A stretch of DNA of 64,000 nt from Parietaria judaica (lineage: Eukaryota > Streptophyta > Magnoliopsida > Rosales > Urticaceae), in contig OX940861.1 of the NCBI GenBank assembly GCA_954871525.1, positions 13,438,842 through 13,502,841 of the forward strand, read 5' to 3'. Position numbers and translations under genes: made by a program. Of this stretch, positions 46,966-58,185 are shown in pieces. How positions within the stretch are numbered: the first letter of the stretch is position 1; each line of letters begins with the position of its first letter. The notes beneath the pieces were generated by a model, which was not told where the DNA came from, made no database searches, and saw only the letters and a list, made by a program, of their open reading frames with translations.

Positions 46966-47875
46966 CTTTTGTGGATGATTTTACTCGTGTAACCTAGTTG
47001 TTTTTAATGAAAAGTCGTTCTGAGTTATTCTCATTGTTCTGTTTGTTTTGCGCGGAGGTCCGTACTCAATTTAACGTCTCTATTCACACCCTCCGTAGTG
47101 ATAATGCCAAAGAATACACGTCAAGTCAATTTGATACTTACATGGCCCAAAATGGCATTCTCCACGAAACGTCTTGCGTTGACACTCCGTCCCAAAATGG
47201 AGTTGCCGAACATAAAAACCGACACCTTCTCGAAACTGCATGTGCCTTACTTTTTCAAACAGGTGTTCCAAAATGTTTTTGGGCCGACGCTGTCTCTACG
47301 GCCTGTTTCCTCATCAATCGAATGCCATCATCTGTTCTTCAAGGTGCAATTCCCTATAAGACATTGTTTCCCCATAAATCTCTATTCCCGGTTAGCCCCA
47401 AAATCTTTGGTAGTACATGTTTTGTTCAAGATGTTCGTCCCGGTCTCACAAAATTAGATCCAAAGTCTTTAAAATGTGTGTTTTTGGGGTACTCTCGCCT
47501 TCAAAAAGGGTATCGATGTTATTGTCCTAGTCTTCAAAAATACGTTGTATCCATTGATGTCACATTTCTAGAGCATAAACCGTACTTTACATCTGAGAAA
47601 CCGACATCACCAATACTTGAGGACGATGACTTCTTAGTCTATTCAATCACTTCACCAGAAGCATCTGCGACTTTGAATCAATCTATTACCCCCCCTTTAG
47701 CACCGAACTCCACCATGGACACCACTGAACCTGCTCCTAGTGTTGCACCGCCTCCCATTCCTCGATCACCTATCGTCTACACTCGACGCGTCCGCCCAGC
47801 ACCACACACTCATCAATCCTCCAGAGACATGTCCTGCACCAGGTCCCTCGTCATCAGATCCATCTCTGACTGATG
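46916..47875 (+). pseudogene. Copia A integrase, broken
   Basis: VDDFTRVT is followed by a TAG (46994-46996) at a usual Trp position. The core goes on with LRSDNAKEY, DTPSQNGVAEHKNRHLLET, and the end region LGYSRLQKGYRCYCP. Another frameshift lies near 47790-47830. The insertion of a hAT derivative at 47884 ends the block. Confidence 0.8.
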
Positions 47876-47883
47876 ATCTTCCC

Positions 47884-48557
47884 CAAGGTTTAAATGTACG
47901 TAAACCTGAGGCGAGGCGTTTTCTCTTAGCCTCAAAAGGCGTAAGCCTCGAGGCGGAACGAGGCGTAAGCCTCGATTATAAGAATAAAATGATTATAAAA
48001 TAATATATACATGTCATAAAAACCGAATATAATCTCATAGTCTTAAACCATAAAAACCACACATAATTTCATAGCCTTAAACTATAATATGTCTAGAAAA
48101 GAATTAGGGTTTAATAGGAATTTCAAAGCCCAAATATATTTCATTTAAAGCCATTTGATTTGTTCTTTTAATGTTTTTAAAAAAAGCCCATATAAAAAGC
48201 CCAAACTTCAACTTAACATTAAAACCCTAGTATCATATTCAATGCAGCCAGCCACATCTCCTTTCTCCTTCTACCGTAACCCTAGCCACTCTTTAACCCT
48301 AAAGCCATTATCTTTCCTTCTTCATTCTTCGACCTTCATCAATGGCTCGGAAAAGATTTTTCTACTGATTCCAGAGGCGCTCGCCTCACGCCCTGCCTCA
48401 CGCCTCGATCCAGAAGTGGACGCCTCCGTCGCCTAGGCCAGAAAAAGGCGTACGCCTCCTTTTTTTGCGCCTGGAAAGTCGCCCAGAGGCGAAAACCTAT
48501 CGACTCGCCCAGAGGCGCGCCTTGAGGCGTACGCCTCCATCGCCTTTTAAAACCATG
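47884..48557. mobile_element. Non-autonomous hAT element inside copia A
   Basis: 674 bp with ends CAAGGTTTAAATG and, inverted, CATGGTTTTAAAA. The perfect 8-bp duplication ATCTTCCC occurs at 47876-47883 and 48558-48565. Subterminal sequence is dominated by AGGCG/CGCCT motifs (GGCGTAAGCCTCGAGGCG). Removing it joins the copia coding text DDLP to IALRKGKR, the expected linker between integrase and RT. Confidence 0.9.
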
Positions 48558-48571
48558 ATCTTCCCATCGCA

Positions 48572-50215
48572 TTGCGTAAAGGTAAACGCCAGTGTACCTA
48601 TCCTATTTCTTCGTCTATTTCATATAATCTTTTGTCATCCTCTACACGTAATTTTGTTTCATCCCTTGACTCCATCACCATTCCTAAAACTGTTCGTGAA
48701 GCCTTAGATCATCCTGGTTGGCAAAAAGCAATGACAGCGGAAATGAATGCCTTAGATGACAATGGTACTTGGGAACTTGTTACTCTTCCTTCAGGAAAAC
48801 GAGCAATTAGATGTAAATGGTTCTTCACGGTCAAAATGAATCCGGATGGAACGCTTGCTCGATTGAAGGCTCGCTTAGTCGCCAAAGGTTTTGCCCAAAC
48901 CTATGGTGTTGACTATTTCGATACCTTCTCTCCAGTTGTCAAGTTGACGTCTGTTCGACTTTTCATCTCTTTAGCGGCAACTTACAATTGGCACTTATAC
49001 CAACTCGACATTAAGAATGCATTTCTACATGGGGACTTACATGAAGAGGTATACATGGAGCAACCACCTGGTTTTGTTGCTCAGGGGGAGTACGGCAAAG
49101 TGTATCGTCTTCGAAAAGCATTATATGGGCTAAAACAAAGTCCCCGTGCTTGGTTCGGAAGGTTTAGTCAGGCCCTTGAACAATTTGGGCTGTTTAAAAG
49201 CAAATCTGACAACTCCGTGTTTTTCAGGAATACAAAAGACGGTATCATTCTCCTTGTCGTTTATGTTGACGACATCGTAATTACAGGAAGTGATACTGTT
49301 GGTATTTCGTCTCTCAAAACCTTCCTCCACACTCAGTTCCACACAAAAGACTTGGGGACATTAAAATACTTTCTTGGCGTTGAAATAATGAGAAGCAAAA
49401 AAGGTATATACTTGTCTAAGAGGAAGTATGTACTTGATTTGCTTTCCGAGACAGGAAAACTAGGGGCCAAGCCATGTAGTGCCCCAATGACTCCCAATAT
49501 GCAGCTTACGAAAGAGGGAAAACTAATGGATGATCCTGAACGGTACAGAAGATTAGTCGGCAAATTGAACTACCTCACTGTAACACGACTAGACATTAAA
49601 TACTCCGTCAGCATAGTAAGCCAATTCTTGGCATCTCCAACAGATGAACATTGGGCAGCATTAGAGCAGATCTTGTGCTATTTGAAGGGAGCACCAGGGC
49701 GTGGAATCTTATACTCAAATCATGGTCATACTTCTATTGAATGTTTTACATATGCAGATTGGGCAGGATCCAAGATTGATAGGAGATCAACAACTGGCTA
49801 TTGCGTCTTTGTAGGAGGGAACTTGATCTCATGGAAAAGCAAGAAGCAACATGTTGTGTCAAGATCCAGTGCTGAGTCGGAGTACAGAGCAATGGCACAA
49901 GCAACATGTGAAATAATGTGGATACATCAACTACTGACAGAGATAGGTCTCAAAGTCTCTTTGCCGGCAAAGTTATGGTGCGACAACCAAGCTGCTATTC
50001 ATATCGCATCGAATCCAGTATTTCATGAGAGAACAAAACACATTGAGATCGACTGTCACTTTGTTCGCGAGAAGATTCAACAAGGCTTTGTTTCCACATC
50101 ATATGTAAAGACGGAGAACCAAATAGGAGATATTTTCACAAAGGCTTTTAACGGGGTGCGGGTCGAATATCTTTGTAACAAGCTGGGCATGATTAACATA
50201 TATGCTCCAGCTTGA
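48572..50215 (+). CDS. Copia A reverse transcriptase-RNase H
   Basis: A 547-codon open frame. The RT starts with REALDHPGWQKAM and ELVTLPSGKRAIRCKWFF. LVAKGFAQTYGVDY, LDIKNAFLHGDL, ALYGLKQSPRAW and the catalytic YVDDIVITG follow. RNase H shows YADWAGSKIDRRSTTGY and the SAESEYRAMAQATCEIMW segment, then DIFTKAF and LGMINIYAP. It is the largest intact retrotransposon frame in the window, but detached from a usable gag-protease. Confidence 0.9.
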   Translation: MRKGKRQCTYPISSSISYNLLSSSTRNFVSSLDSITIPKTVREALDHPGWQKAMTAEMNALDDNGTWELVTLPSGKRAIRCKWFFTVKMNPDGTLARLKARLVAKGFAQTYGVDYFDTFSPVVKLTSVRLFISLAATYNWHLYQLDIKNAFLHGDLHEEVYMEQPPGFVAQGEYGKVYRLRKALYGLKQSPRAWFGRFSQALEQFGLFKSKSDNSVFFRNTKDGIILLVVYVDDIVITGSDTVGISSLKTFLHTQFHTKDLGTLKYFLGVEIMRSKKGIYLSKRKYVLDLLSETGKLGAKPCSAPMTPNMQLTKEGKLMDDPERYRRLVGKLNYLTVTRLDIKYSVSIVSQFLASPTDEHWAALEQILCYLKGAPGRGILYSNHGHTSIECFTYADWAGSKIDRRSTTGYCVFVGGNLISWKSKKQHVVSRSSAESEYRAMAQATCEIMWIHQLLTEIGLKVSLPAKLWCDNQAAIHIASNPVFHERTKHIEIDCHFVREKIQQGFVSTSYVKTENQIGDIFTKAFNGVRVEYLCNKLGMINIYAPA

Positions 50216-50575
50216 GGGGGAGTGTTAAAGAATATTCTAGATTTATTTAGTGTATTATAGATTAAAGTTTATCTAGAACAATCTAGTTTAGATTTAATTA
50301 GAATCACCTAGAATTAGAATTATCTAGAAAGCATTTATTACTCTTAGAATAATGTAGAAGTAGAATAATCTAGAATACTTGTACATGTATGTAGAAAATA
50401 AGAAAGTAATTACGTAATATTCTGTAATTAATATTCGAAGATTAGAATTAGTCTAGGGTTAGTTAGTTTCCTATTTTAGTTCCTATATTTTCTCTTTATT
50501 TTTAGGATCTTTTGTATCTATATATTTGAGCCTTCAAGGCTACGATCAATATATTTTTTTTCTCTGAAACTTACA

Positions 50576-50588
50576 TGGTATCAGAGCT
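50576..50588 (+). other. Primer binding site of copia B
   Basis: TGGTATCAGAGCT directly after the 5' LTR. Confidence 0.85.
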
Positions 50589-50636
50589 ACCAAACACAAA
50601 ACTTAGCCGAAATTTTTTTCTGACCTAATTCTCACG

Positions 50637-53533
50637 ATGGAGAAGACCTTGATCACCTCGAAAAAACCATCACCTATTACCGGTGAGTCCTCTCACACGT
50701 CTATGCACATCACAGTGGATCGGCTGAATGGTAGCAACTACCTTGAGTGGTCTCAGTCAGTAAAACTCGCCATTGATGGAAGAGGGAAACTAGGGTATCT
50801 CACCGGAGAAGTGAAGGCAACAAAGAAAGGCGACGATGGCTACAACCAGTGGAGATCGGAGAACTCACTCGTGATGGCGTGGCTTCTCAATTCCATGGAT
50901 AGTGCAATCGCCAAACCGCACTTGTTTATGGAAACGGCCAAAGAAGTCTGGGAATCTGTGAAGGAAACCTACTCCGATTTGGAGAATTTCTCTCAGATTT
51001 TCGAGCTAAAGACTAAACTTTGGCAGTCAAGGCAGGGAAGCAGGTCCGTGACGGTCTATTACAATGAGATGGTGGCAATTTGGCAGGAACTCGATCAGTG
51101 TTACGACGAAGAGTGGGAAAACCCGGCTGACTACTCTCGGTTCAAGAAACGTGAAGAAAATGACCGAGTCTTCATGTTCTTCGCGGGGGTTAATCAGACA
51201 CTTGACGAGGTAAAAGGGAGGATCATCGGAAGAAGACCACTGCCATCCATCCGAGAAGTGTTTTCAGAGATCAGGCTGGAGGAGAATCGCCGGAAGATCA
51301 TGAATACATCCGAGTCGGCCGAGCCTGCAAATGAGACATCGGCTCTGTTTGTTCGAGGAGGACAGGAGGGAAACAAGAAGAAACCATGGTGTGATTTCTG
51401 CAAGAAGCCATGGCATACAAGGGAAACGTGCTGGAAGATTCATGGAAAGCCATCCAGAGACAAGGAAAAGCCAAAGAGAGCCTACAACGCTGCTGCTGAA
51501 GATTCACAAGTCGTCACGGGTCAGCCAACCTTCACAAAGGAACAGATTGAGCAACTTCTGAATCTACTACATACCACTCAAAATCTTCCCAAACAAGTCA
51601 TTCCATCCTGTTCTTTTGCACAAGACGGTAGAAAATTGTTCATTGCCTCCTACCTTTGCTCTAAATTCATTAATATCTTGATCATCGATTCAGGTGCTAC
51701 TGATCATATGACAGGAAATTCTAGCTCCTTTTTAACCTATAAACCGAGTGCAGGAAACAGAAAGGTCCGAATTGCAAATGGATCCTTTACTGCTATTGCT
51801 GGACTCGGTGATATACGCGTTTCACCGCCTCTTACCCTATCTAAAGTTCTTCATGTTCCTAATTTAGCTTGCAATCTCATTTCTATCAGCAAGTTAACCC
51901 GTGACCTAAATTGCCGAATATTATTCTATCCTTCACATTGTTATTTTCAGGAACTGGACTCGGGGAGGATGATTTGCAGTGCTAGGGAATGTGAAGGGCT
52001 CTACATCTTGGAAGAGGGGATGCACTTGAATAAAAAAGGTCAAGAGAGTTCGTGTCTACAAATTTTTAACAATTCTAGTAATAAGGAGATTTATCTGTTG
52101 CATTTTCGTCTAGGTCATCCTAGTTTTCATTATATGAACAAGTTGTTTCCTGATTTGTTTTGCAATAAAAATCCCTCTTCTTTTCAATGTGAAATATGTG
52201 CTTTAGTGAAACATCATAAAAATTCTTACTCGTCAAGACCCTACAAGGCGACAAAACCCTTTGCGCTCATTCATAGCGACATCTGGGGTCCGTCTAGGGT
52301 AACAACAAATTCTGGAAAAAGGTGGTTTGTCACTCTAATTGATGATCATTCACGGGTAAGTTGGGGTTTTTTTGCTAAAAGGAAAATCTGAAGTTGAGAA
52401 CGTTTTTAAAATTTTTTATAATATGGTTAAAATTCAGTTTGATTCTCATATTCAAATGATAAGAAGTGACAACGAAAGAGAATATTTTACTCGAACTCTA
52501 AATGATTTTTTTTGAAAAAAATGGGATAATTCATCAAAGTTCATGCATTGATACACCTCCTCAAAATGGCATAGCCGAAAGGAAAAATAGGCATATTCTT
52601 GAAGTCACCCGAGCAATAATGCTTTCAACAAAAGTACCAAATTATCTTTGGGGTGATAGTGTTCTTCATGCTACTTATTTAATATATAGAATGCCTTGAA
52701 AAGTTTTAAAATTTCAAACACCTATTGACATTCTTAAAAATGTGTTTCCAGAATCTCGTGTGTTTAACTCTATGCCATTAAAAATCTTTGGGTGTACTGT
52801 TTTCATAAGAAACCCAGATAGAAATGCTAGTAAGTTAGATCCAAAAGGAAAAAAATGCATTTTTGTAGGAATTGCACCTACTCAAAGAGGATATAAATGT
52901 TTTGATCCCATTTCTCGAAAAATGTTTGTCACGATGGATACTGAATTTTTTTAGTCAAAACCATATTTTACGTCTCATCTTAAGGGGGAGAATAATTTAG
53001 ATGAATCATGCTTTAAAGATGAATCATGCTTTGATAAAAACAATTCGGAAAATAGACAGAATGAAATATATTTGGAAAATATTTTTGAGTCTAATGAACC
53101 GAATGAAATTCAGGAAATAAATGAGCAAATAAATGAAAATCTAAAAAACATTGAGCTAGTTGATGAAACATCCGAAAATCAGCCAGTTATAAATGATGAA
53201 TCTCAAATAGAATTGCATAATAATCGGGCTAGTTCTCTATTTGACAAGACCTACAAGAGGAAGTTTCCAAACCGAAATGTAGAGCCGGTCACATCACCTA
53301 CCTGTCAAGATTCAGAACCGGCGCCAGATCCTGAAAATGGTAAAGAAATTCCTGACTCTGATCTTCCTATCGCACTCAGAAAAGAAAAAAGAGCTTGTGC
53401 AAAATACCCTACCTCTGCCTACATTTCATACTCTAATCTTTCCACTGCATACACTGCCTTTATCACAAATATGTCATCTGTGGTTGTTCCAAGTAGTATT
53501 CAGGAAGCTCTATCTCAACCTGAGTGGAAGAAG
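50637..53533 (+). pseudogene. Copia B gag-protease-integrase, with stops
   Basis: Opens MEKTLITSKKPSPITGE. Gag carries LNGSNYLEWSQSVKLAI. The knuckle is C-x2-C-x4-H-x4-C but reads CDFCKKPWHTRETC, with Trp at the usual Gly. Protease: IIDSGATDHMTG. Pre-integrase: HFRLGHPSFHYMNKL and CEICALVKHH. Integrase: [35 protein letters not shown]. The frame is lost near 52380; stops follow near 52513, 52699 and 52953. The linker before RT carries SDLPIALRKEKR. Confidence 0.85.
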
Positions 53534-53541
53534 GTTGTGTA

Positions 53542-54091
53542 TAGGGGTGTAACCGGAGCGGATATCCGGTTTTTCGGAACTATCCGAATCCGGATCCGAA
53601 AAACCGGATATCCGAAAATCGATATCCGGATCCGGATCCGAAAAACCGAAATCCGGATATCTAATTTCAAAACCCGGATTCGATATCCGAATATCCGGAT
53701 CCGGTTTTTATTTATTAAAAAAAAAAGAGATAAAACGTTAGTTTTAACTACTAAAAACTCGTACAAGTCTACATATTTTCTTGTTGTCCAAAAAACCGAA
53801 CAAATCTAATACATATTGTCACATAATACATATAAAATTAAAAATGCATTCAAATCGCCGTCTTCAAATCGACAAGAATAGAGTCACCTAAACCTAAAGA
53901 ATTAAAATATATTAAAAAAATATTAAAATATTAAAATAAACCGAGTTTAAAACCGGATACAGATATCCGGATTTTATAAAATCAAAACCCGTATCCGAAT
54001 CCGGTTTTTGGATACGGATTCGGATTTTAAGATCGGATACGGATACGAATACGGATTTTTAACCGGATTCCGGGTTTTCGTTATAGCCCTA
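53542..54091. mobile_element. Non-autonomous hAT element inside copia B
   Basis: 550 bp with ends TAGGGGTGTAAC and, inverted, TAGGGCTATAAC. Flanks GTTGTGTA (53534-53541) and GCTGTGTA (54092-54099) form an 8-bp duplication with one mismatch. GGATATCCGG/CCGGATCCG motifs are dense at both ends. It splits the copia codons between EWKKVVY and EEMEALEKNQTW. Confidence 0.9.
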
Positions 54092-55580
54092 GCTGTGTAC
54101 GAGGAGATGGAAGCTCTTGAGAAGAATCAGACGTGGTCAATTCAAGAATTACCTAAAGGAAAACCCATTGTCGGCTGCAAATGGGTCTTCACTCCGAAGT
54201 TCAAATCTGACGGCACTCTTGAACGATACAAAGCGAGGCTCGTAGCAAAGGGATTCACACAGACTTTCGGGATTGATTACACCGAAACATTTTCCCCAGT
54301 AGCTAAGCTCAATTCTGTGAGAATCTTGATTTCTATTGCTATTAACCTTGACTGGTCTCTTAGGCAATTTGATGTGAAGAATGCTTTCCTTAACGGGAAA
54401 CTAGAAGAAGAGGTGTATATGCAGCCTCCTCCCGGGTTTGAGGACAAATTCGAGTCAAGAATATGCAAGCTAGATAAGGCACTATACGGACTCAAGCAAT
54501 CACCTCGAGCATGGTTTGAGCGGTTCACCCAGTTTGTCAAGGGACAAGACTATTGCCAAGCCCAGTCCGATCACACTCTCTTCACCTAATTCTCTAAAGA
54601 AGGAAAAATTGTCATTCTCATCGTCTACGTAGACGGTATCATTCTCACCAGAGATCATCATGAGGAGTTGGAAGACTTGAAGGAGAAGATGGCGAGGGAG
54701 TTTGAAATTAAGGATCTAGGAGAATTGCGCTATTTTCTCGGCATGGAAATTGCAAGATCCAAGTAAGGTATTGTTGTTTCACAACGAAAATATGTCTTGG
54801 ATTTGCTTATAGATACCGGGATGAGTGCTTGCAAACCAGCCGATACTCCTATTGATCCGAATCAAAAGCTTGAAATGATCGTAGAAGGGACTCCAGTCAA
54901 TGTGGAGCAATACCAGCGATTGGTAGGTAGGCTGATTTACTTGGCACACACTAGGCCCGATATAGCCTTTGCTGTGAGTCTTGTAAGTCAATTTATGCAC
55001 CATCCATATGAAGAACATCTCGAGACTGCATACCGGATCCTTAGATACTTGAAAAGCTGCCCTGGAAAAGGATTACTCTTCCAGAAATCAGACATCAGGA
55101 GAGTTGAGGCCTTCACAGATGCTGATTGGGCCGGTCCAGGTGACAGAAAAGTCTACTTTTGGTTATTGCACCTATGTGTGGGGGAATTTAGTAACGTGGA
55201 GGAGCAAGAAGCAAAGCGTCGTGTCAAGGAGTAGTGCGGAAGCAGAATTCAGATCGATGGCAAATGGAATATGTGAGTTGTTATGGATTAAGAGAGTCCT
55301 AGAAGACCTAAAGAAGGAGGTAAATCTGCCTCTAAAGCTGTTTTGCGACAATAAGGCAGCTATTAGTATCTCTCAGAATCCGGTACAACACGACCGAACA
55401 AAACACATCGAGATTGACAGACACTTCATCAAAGAGAAGCTTGACAAGGGAATAATTTGCACTCCTTTTGTTACTACTAAGGAGCAAACAACGGACATTC
55501 TGACTAAAGGGTTGTTTAGGCCTGTTTTTGAATTTCTTGTAAGCAAGTTGGGCATGTTTGATATATATGCGCCAACTTGA
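54092..55580 (+). pseudogene. Copia B RT-RNase H, catalytic site changed
   Basis: RT motifs GCKWVFTPKFKSDGTL, LVAKGFTQTFGIDY, FDVKNAFLNGKLEEEVYM and ALYGLKQSPRAWFERF are good. The catalytic box reads YVDGIILT: the second Asp of YVDD is Gly. In-frame stops lie near 54587 and 54764, and the frame shifts near 55150 inside RNase H (ADWAGPGDRK). RNase H then resumes with SSAEAEFRSMANGICELLW and ends LGMFDIYAPT. Confidence 0.85.
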
Positions 55581-55999
55581 GGGGGGTGTAGAAAATAAGA
55601 AAGTAATTACGTAATATTCTGTAATTAATTGTAATTAATATTCGAAGATTAGAATTAGTCTAGGGTTAGTTAGTTTCCTATTTTAGTTCCTATCTTTTCT
55701 CTTTATTTTTAGGATCTTTTGTATCTATATATTTGAGCCTTCAAGGCTACGATCAATATATTTTTTTTCTCTGAAACTTACAATGTATAAATAGCCTTCC
55801 AACCTCAATGAAACATACAACATTTTCCTCTCAATTTTCTTTGTTTACAGTGAGGATGTTATTATAGCAAGTGTAAATATGCACAATGACAGATTTTTTC
55901 TACGCTGTTTGACAGGCTGACGGTCCGGGCTTTGGCCAAGCATGGGGCTGTGATTTGAGTTACGATTACGTGAAGATAAACGCAGAGTACACAACGTAG

Positions 56000-56474
56000 T
56001 CACAATCTAATGGAGCTATAGATCTTTTTGTCCTAATCTCATGAACCCCCGATTTTGCATCTTCAGGTCGAAGTAGCGAACATTTGAATTGGTTGAAACT
56101 TGAAATTTTTTAGATAGTAATTTTGAATGACGAGAATATAAAACTCGAGTGTAAATAGTCATTTTTATTAAGGACAGCGAAGTGGGAAATGTAACTCGGC
56201 CAACGATCACCCTCCGACCTCCGGTGTTTTTCATCTTTCCAATTCATCCATCGTTCCGAAACACAAAAAATATTAACAAAAATAAAGAGTTAGGAATTCG
56301 TAATGGGAATACCGAACAAAAAAACTCGTTACGTTATTGATAAATCCAACCAATCCAATACACTAAATGCAATCTACAGGATGGAAAAAAAGATACATTA
56401 ATGTAATACAACTTGATTTTGAACAACGTCCCTGTCGCTTTGAACCTTTTGCGAGAATCTGCATAGTAAGATCT
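56000..56474. other. Spacer between ArgJ remnant and RPS9
   Basis: AT-rich, with both 3' flanks. No gene is supported. Confidence 0.5.
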
Positions 56475-57556
56475 TTAACGCTTTGAGAACTGAGGGGCTT
56501 TACGGGCTTTCTTGAGACCGGGCTTCTTCCTCTCCACGACCCGAGAATCTCTGGTCAAAAGACCTTCCTTGCGAAGGGGCTGCCTGTGAGACTCGCTGAC
56601 TTTGAGCAGCGCTCGGGCGATGCCTAAGGAGATGGCCTGCGCCTGACCTGAGAGGCCGCCACCGTGGGCCTTCACGAACACGTCGTAGCTGGTCTCGTAT
56701 CCCAATGCAGCTAACGGGAATTTGACGTACTGAATCCAAAGTGGGTTGCCTTGAAGATATTCCTGTTGGGTAAAGAAAATAGGGCAAGAATGTTTATGAA
56801 CTGATTTGAATTTACTTATGGATGGAAGCAACTAAATCTCCATAGGAAAAAAGACAAAAAAGAAAGAAAAGAAAAAAAATACTCTCTTCACTATAACTGT
56901 CAACCACAAAGACGAAAGAACACAACTTCAAATTGGTCCAAGTTAACCATAATACCATATCTTTCGGTCATTATCAGGCCTAAACCTTCAGAGTGTACCT
57001 TTTTTTTTTCTCAAATCCCACTGATTGATGCAATTGCATTTCTTCTTAATGAAATTATAAATAGACCCGGATGCTAAACGGAGCCAAACCATCAAAAAGT
57101 ACGGTTAGGTTATATCCGAATACATCATTCCTATGCCAGATATGAAGACAGTATCCAAAACACTCTAAGCTCCGGCTCACGTTTTCAAATGTAACCTTGA
57201 ACCTACAGACATCAACTCGCCTTTCATATAGTTCGATTTAGTTGTTGATCATTTCATCGGCATATCAGGTGGAACTTTTTTTTTATATCAGATATAACTT
57301 TTTTTAGTTAGGGATCTGATAGAAAACGATCCCATGATCCCGAACCGATACCTGGGATCGCAAATCCCAAGTTTAGCCGAATGCATCATTCATATTGCGG
57401 ATTTCTGGGTTTATGCAACAACACTAACCTAATCTATTTCCTTATCCCAAAAATGAAAACACACAAAACCCAACTATTTCCACTTGATGGTGGCTCTTAT
57501 TTCTTGTTGGCCACTTGATTGTTTGTTGAGTACTGGAACCTATTGCTGACTGAAGG

Positions 57557-57602
<46 letters not shown>

Positions 57603-58185
57603 AAATACACAGCCTGTACACAGTAGTCACAAATCAAATACAATAATGTATACGAATATCAGAGCTACACTAGAGCATAATCAGCTAAAGCATTGCAAAA
57701 TAAGTATGTTGAGAAAGTAGTAAACCCTAACATCGTTGAATCTACCAGACGCAGCTACAAAATTAAGCATTTCTAGCTGATCACAGATATCAAGTATAGA
57801 ACATTTCAACGTATCAAGAGCGTAACCAAACAGAGAGCAGTCAACTGACCCTGGCGTCGCGGTAATTGATGATGACTTTGCCCGTGCCCTCTTGGAGAAC
57901 AACCCTCGCAATGGCGGATTTTCTCCGCCCGGTGCCGAGGATCGTCTGCGCGGCGAATCCGCCGGGAAGCCTCGTTTTCACGTACTTCTTCAGGTCGGCG
58001 GTCTCCAAATCCTCCATCGTCCCGGCGACGGTGGCGGAGACGACCAGCGAGGGGTACCTGGCCGCGTGCGAGAGGGAGACGAGCTTCGATCGGTTGAAGC
58101 AGAGGCTGCTTGGCTTGGAGGAAACTTGTGAAGAGAACGAGAGAGACGAGAGAGAGGACGTGAGAGAAGCTACAGAAACCGCCAT
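56475..58185 (-). CDS. RPS9: Chloroplast 30S ribosomal protein S9 (uS9c)
   Basis: Nuclear-encoded uS9 of the plastid ribosome. Its C-terminal Lys/Arg tail reaches the P-site tRNA. Two exons, 58185-57850 and 56762-56475, join at AGG/GAA in phase 0 to 207 aa, the normal plant length. Residues 1-50 ([20 protein letters not shown]...) are a Ser-rich transit peptide. The mature part shows [75 protein letters not shown] and ends APQFSKR. The start was chosen at the Met before the Ser-rich leader. The single intron (57849-56763) holds a TA microsatellite near 57562-57600. Confidence 0.95.
57560..57601. repeat. TA microsatellite in the RPS9 intron
   Basis: About 20 AT dinucleotides within the intron; no splice site is affected. 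Confidence 0.95.

Larger units (their letters stand above)
50390..55782 (+). mobile_element. Copia retrotransposon B, nested in the 3' LTR of A
   Basis: 5' LTR 50390-50575 (186 bp) and 3' LTR 55587-55782 (196 bp), starting TGTAGAAAATAAG and ending AAACTTACA. ATGTA flanks both sides (50385-50389 and 55783-55787) and was part of A's LTR sequence GTACATGTATAAATAG. The LTRs are nearly identical apart from a 10-bp AATTAATTGT-type duplication and one or two bases. B is therefore younger than A. Confidence 0.95.
44816..55849 (+). mobile_element. Copia retrotransposon A, inserted in the last ArgJ intron
   Basis: 5' LTR 44816-45044 (229 bp, TGTTAAAG...TTTACA). Perfect target duplication GTGAG at 44811-44815 and 55850-55854. 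The 3' LTR starts at 50223 after the purine-rich GAGGGGGAG and is split at 50389 by copia B; it resumes at about 55783 and ends at 55849. The two LTRs differ at only a handful of sites (for example ATCAAGGATA/ATCTAGTTTA and ATTTAG/ATCTAG). It is in the same direction as ArgJ. Confidence 0.95.
41813..55999 (+). pseudogene. ArgJ: ArgJ (bifunctional ornithine acetyltransferase/N-acetylglutamate synthase), frame-broken, split by nested retrotransposons
   Basis: ArgJ makes and recycles N-acetylglutamate in plastid arginine synthesis. Exons found: 41813-41881, 41967-42092, 42194-42384, 42481-42524, about 42605-42653, 42741-42809, 42922-42979, 43126-43196, 43305-43383, 43463-43549, 43645-43767, 43934-43996, 44065-44142, 44213-44357, 44652-44722 and 55916-55999. 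Family motifs are clear: [28 protein letters not shown] [10 protein letters not shown] (self-cleavage Thr), [29 protein letters not shown]. Defects: about 7 nt lost in exon 3, 1 nt in exon 4, no AG at the exon 5 acceptor, 1 nt lost in exon 7, 1 gained in exon 8, likely 2 lost at the start of exon 10, 1 lost at the DPN-W-G site of exon 14, and a phase mismatch into the last exon. An 11-kb nest fills the last intron. Losing ArgJ should be harmful, so a second copy likely exists elsewhere. Confidence 0.9.
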
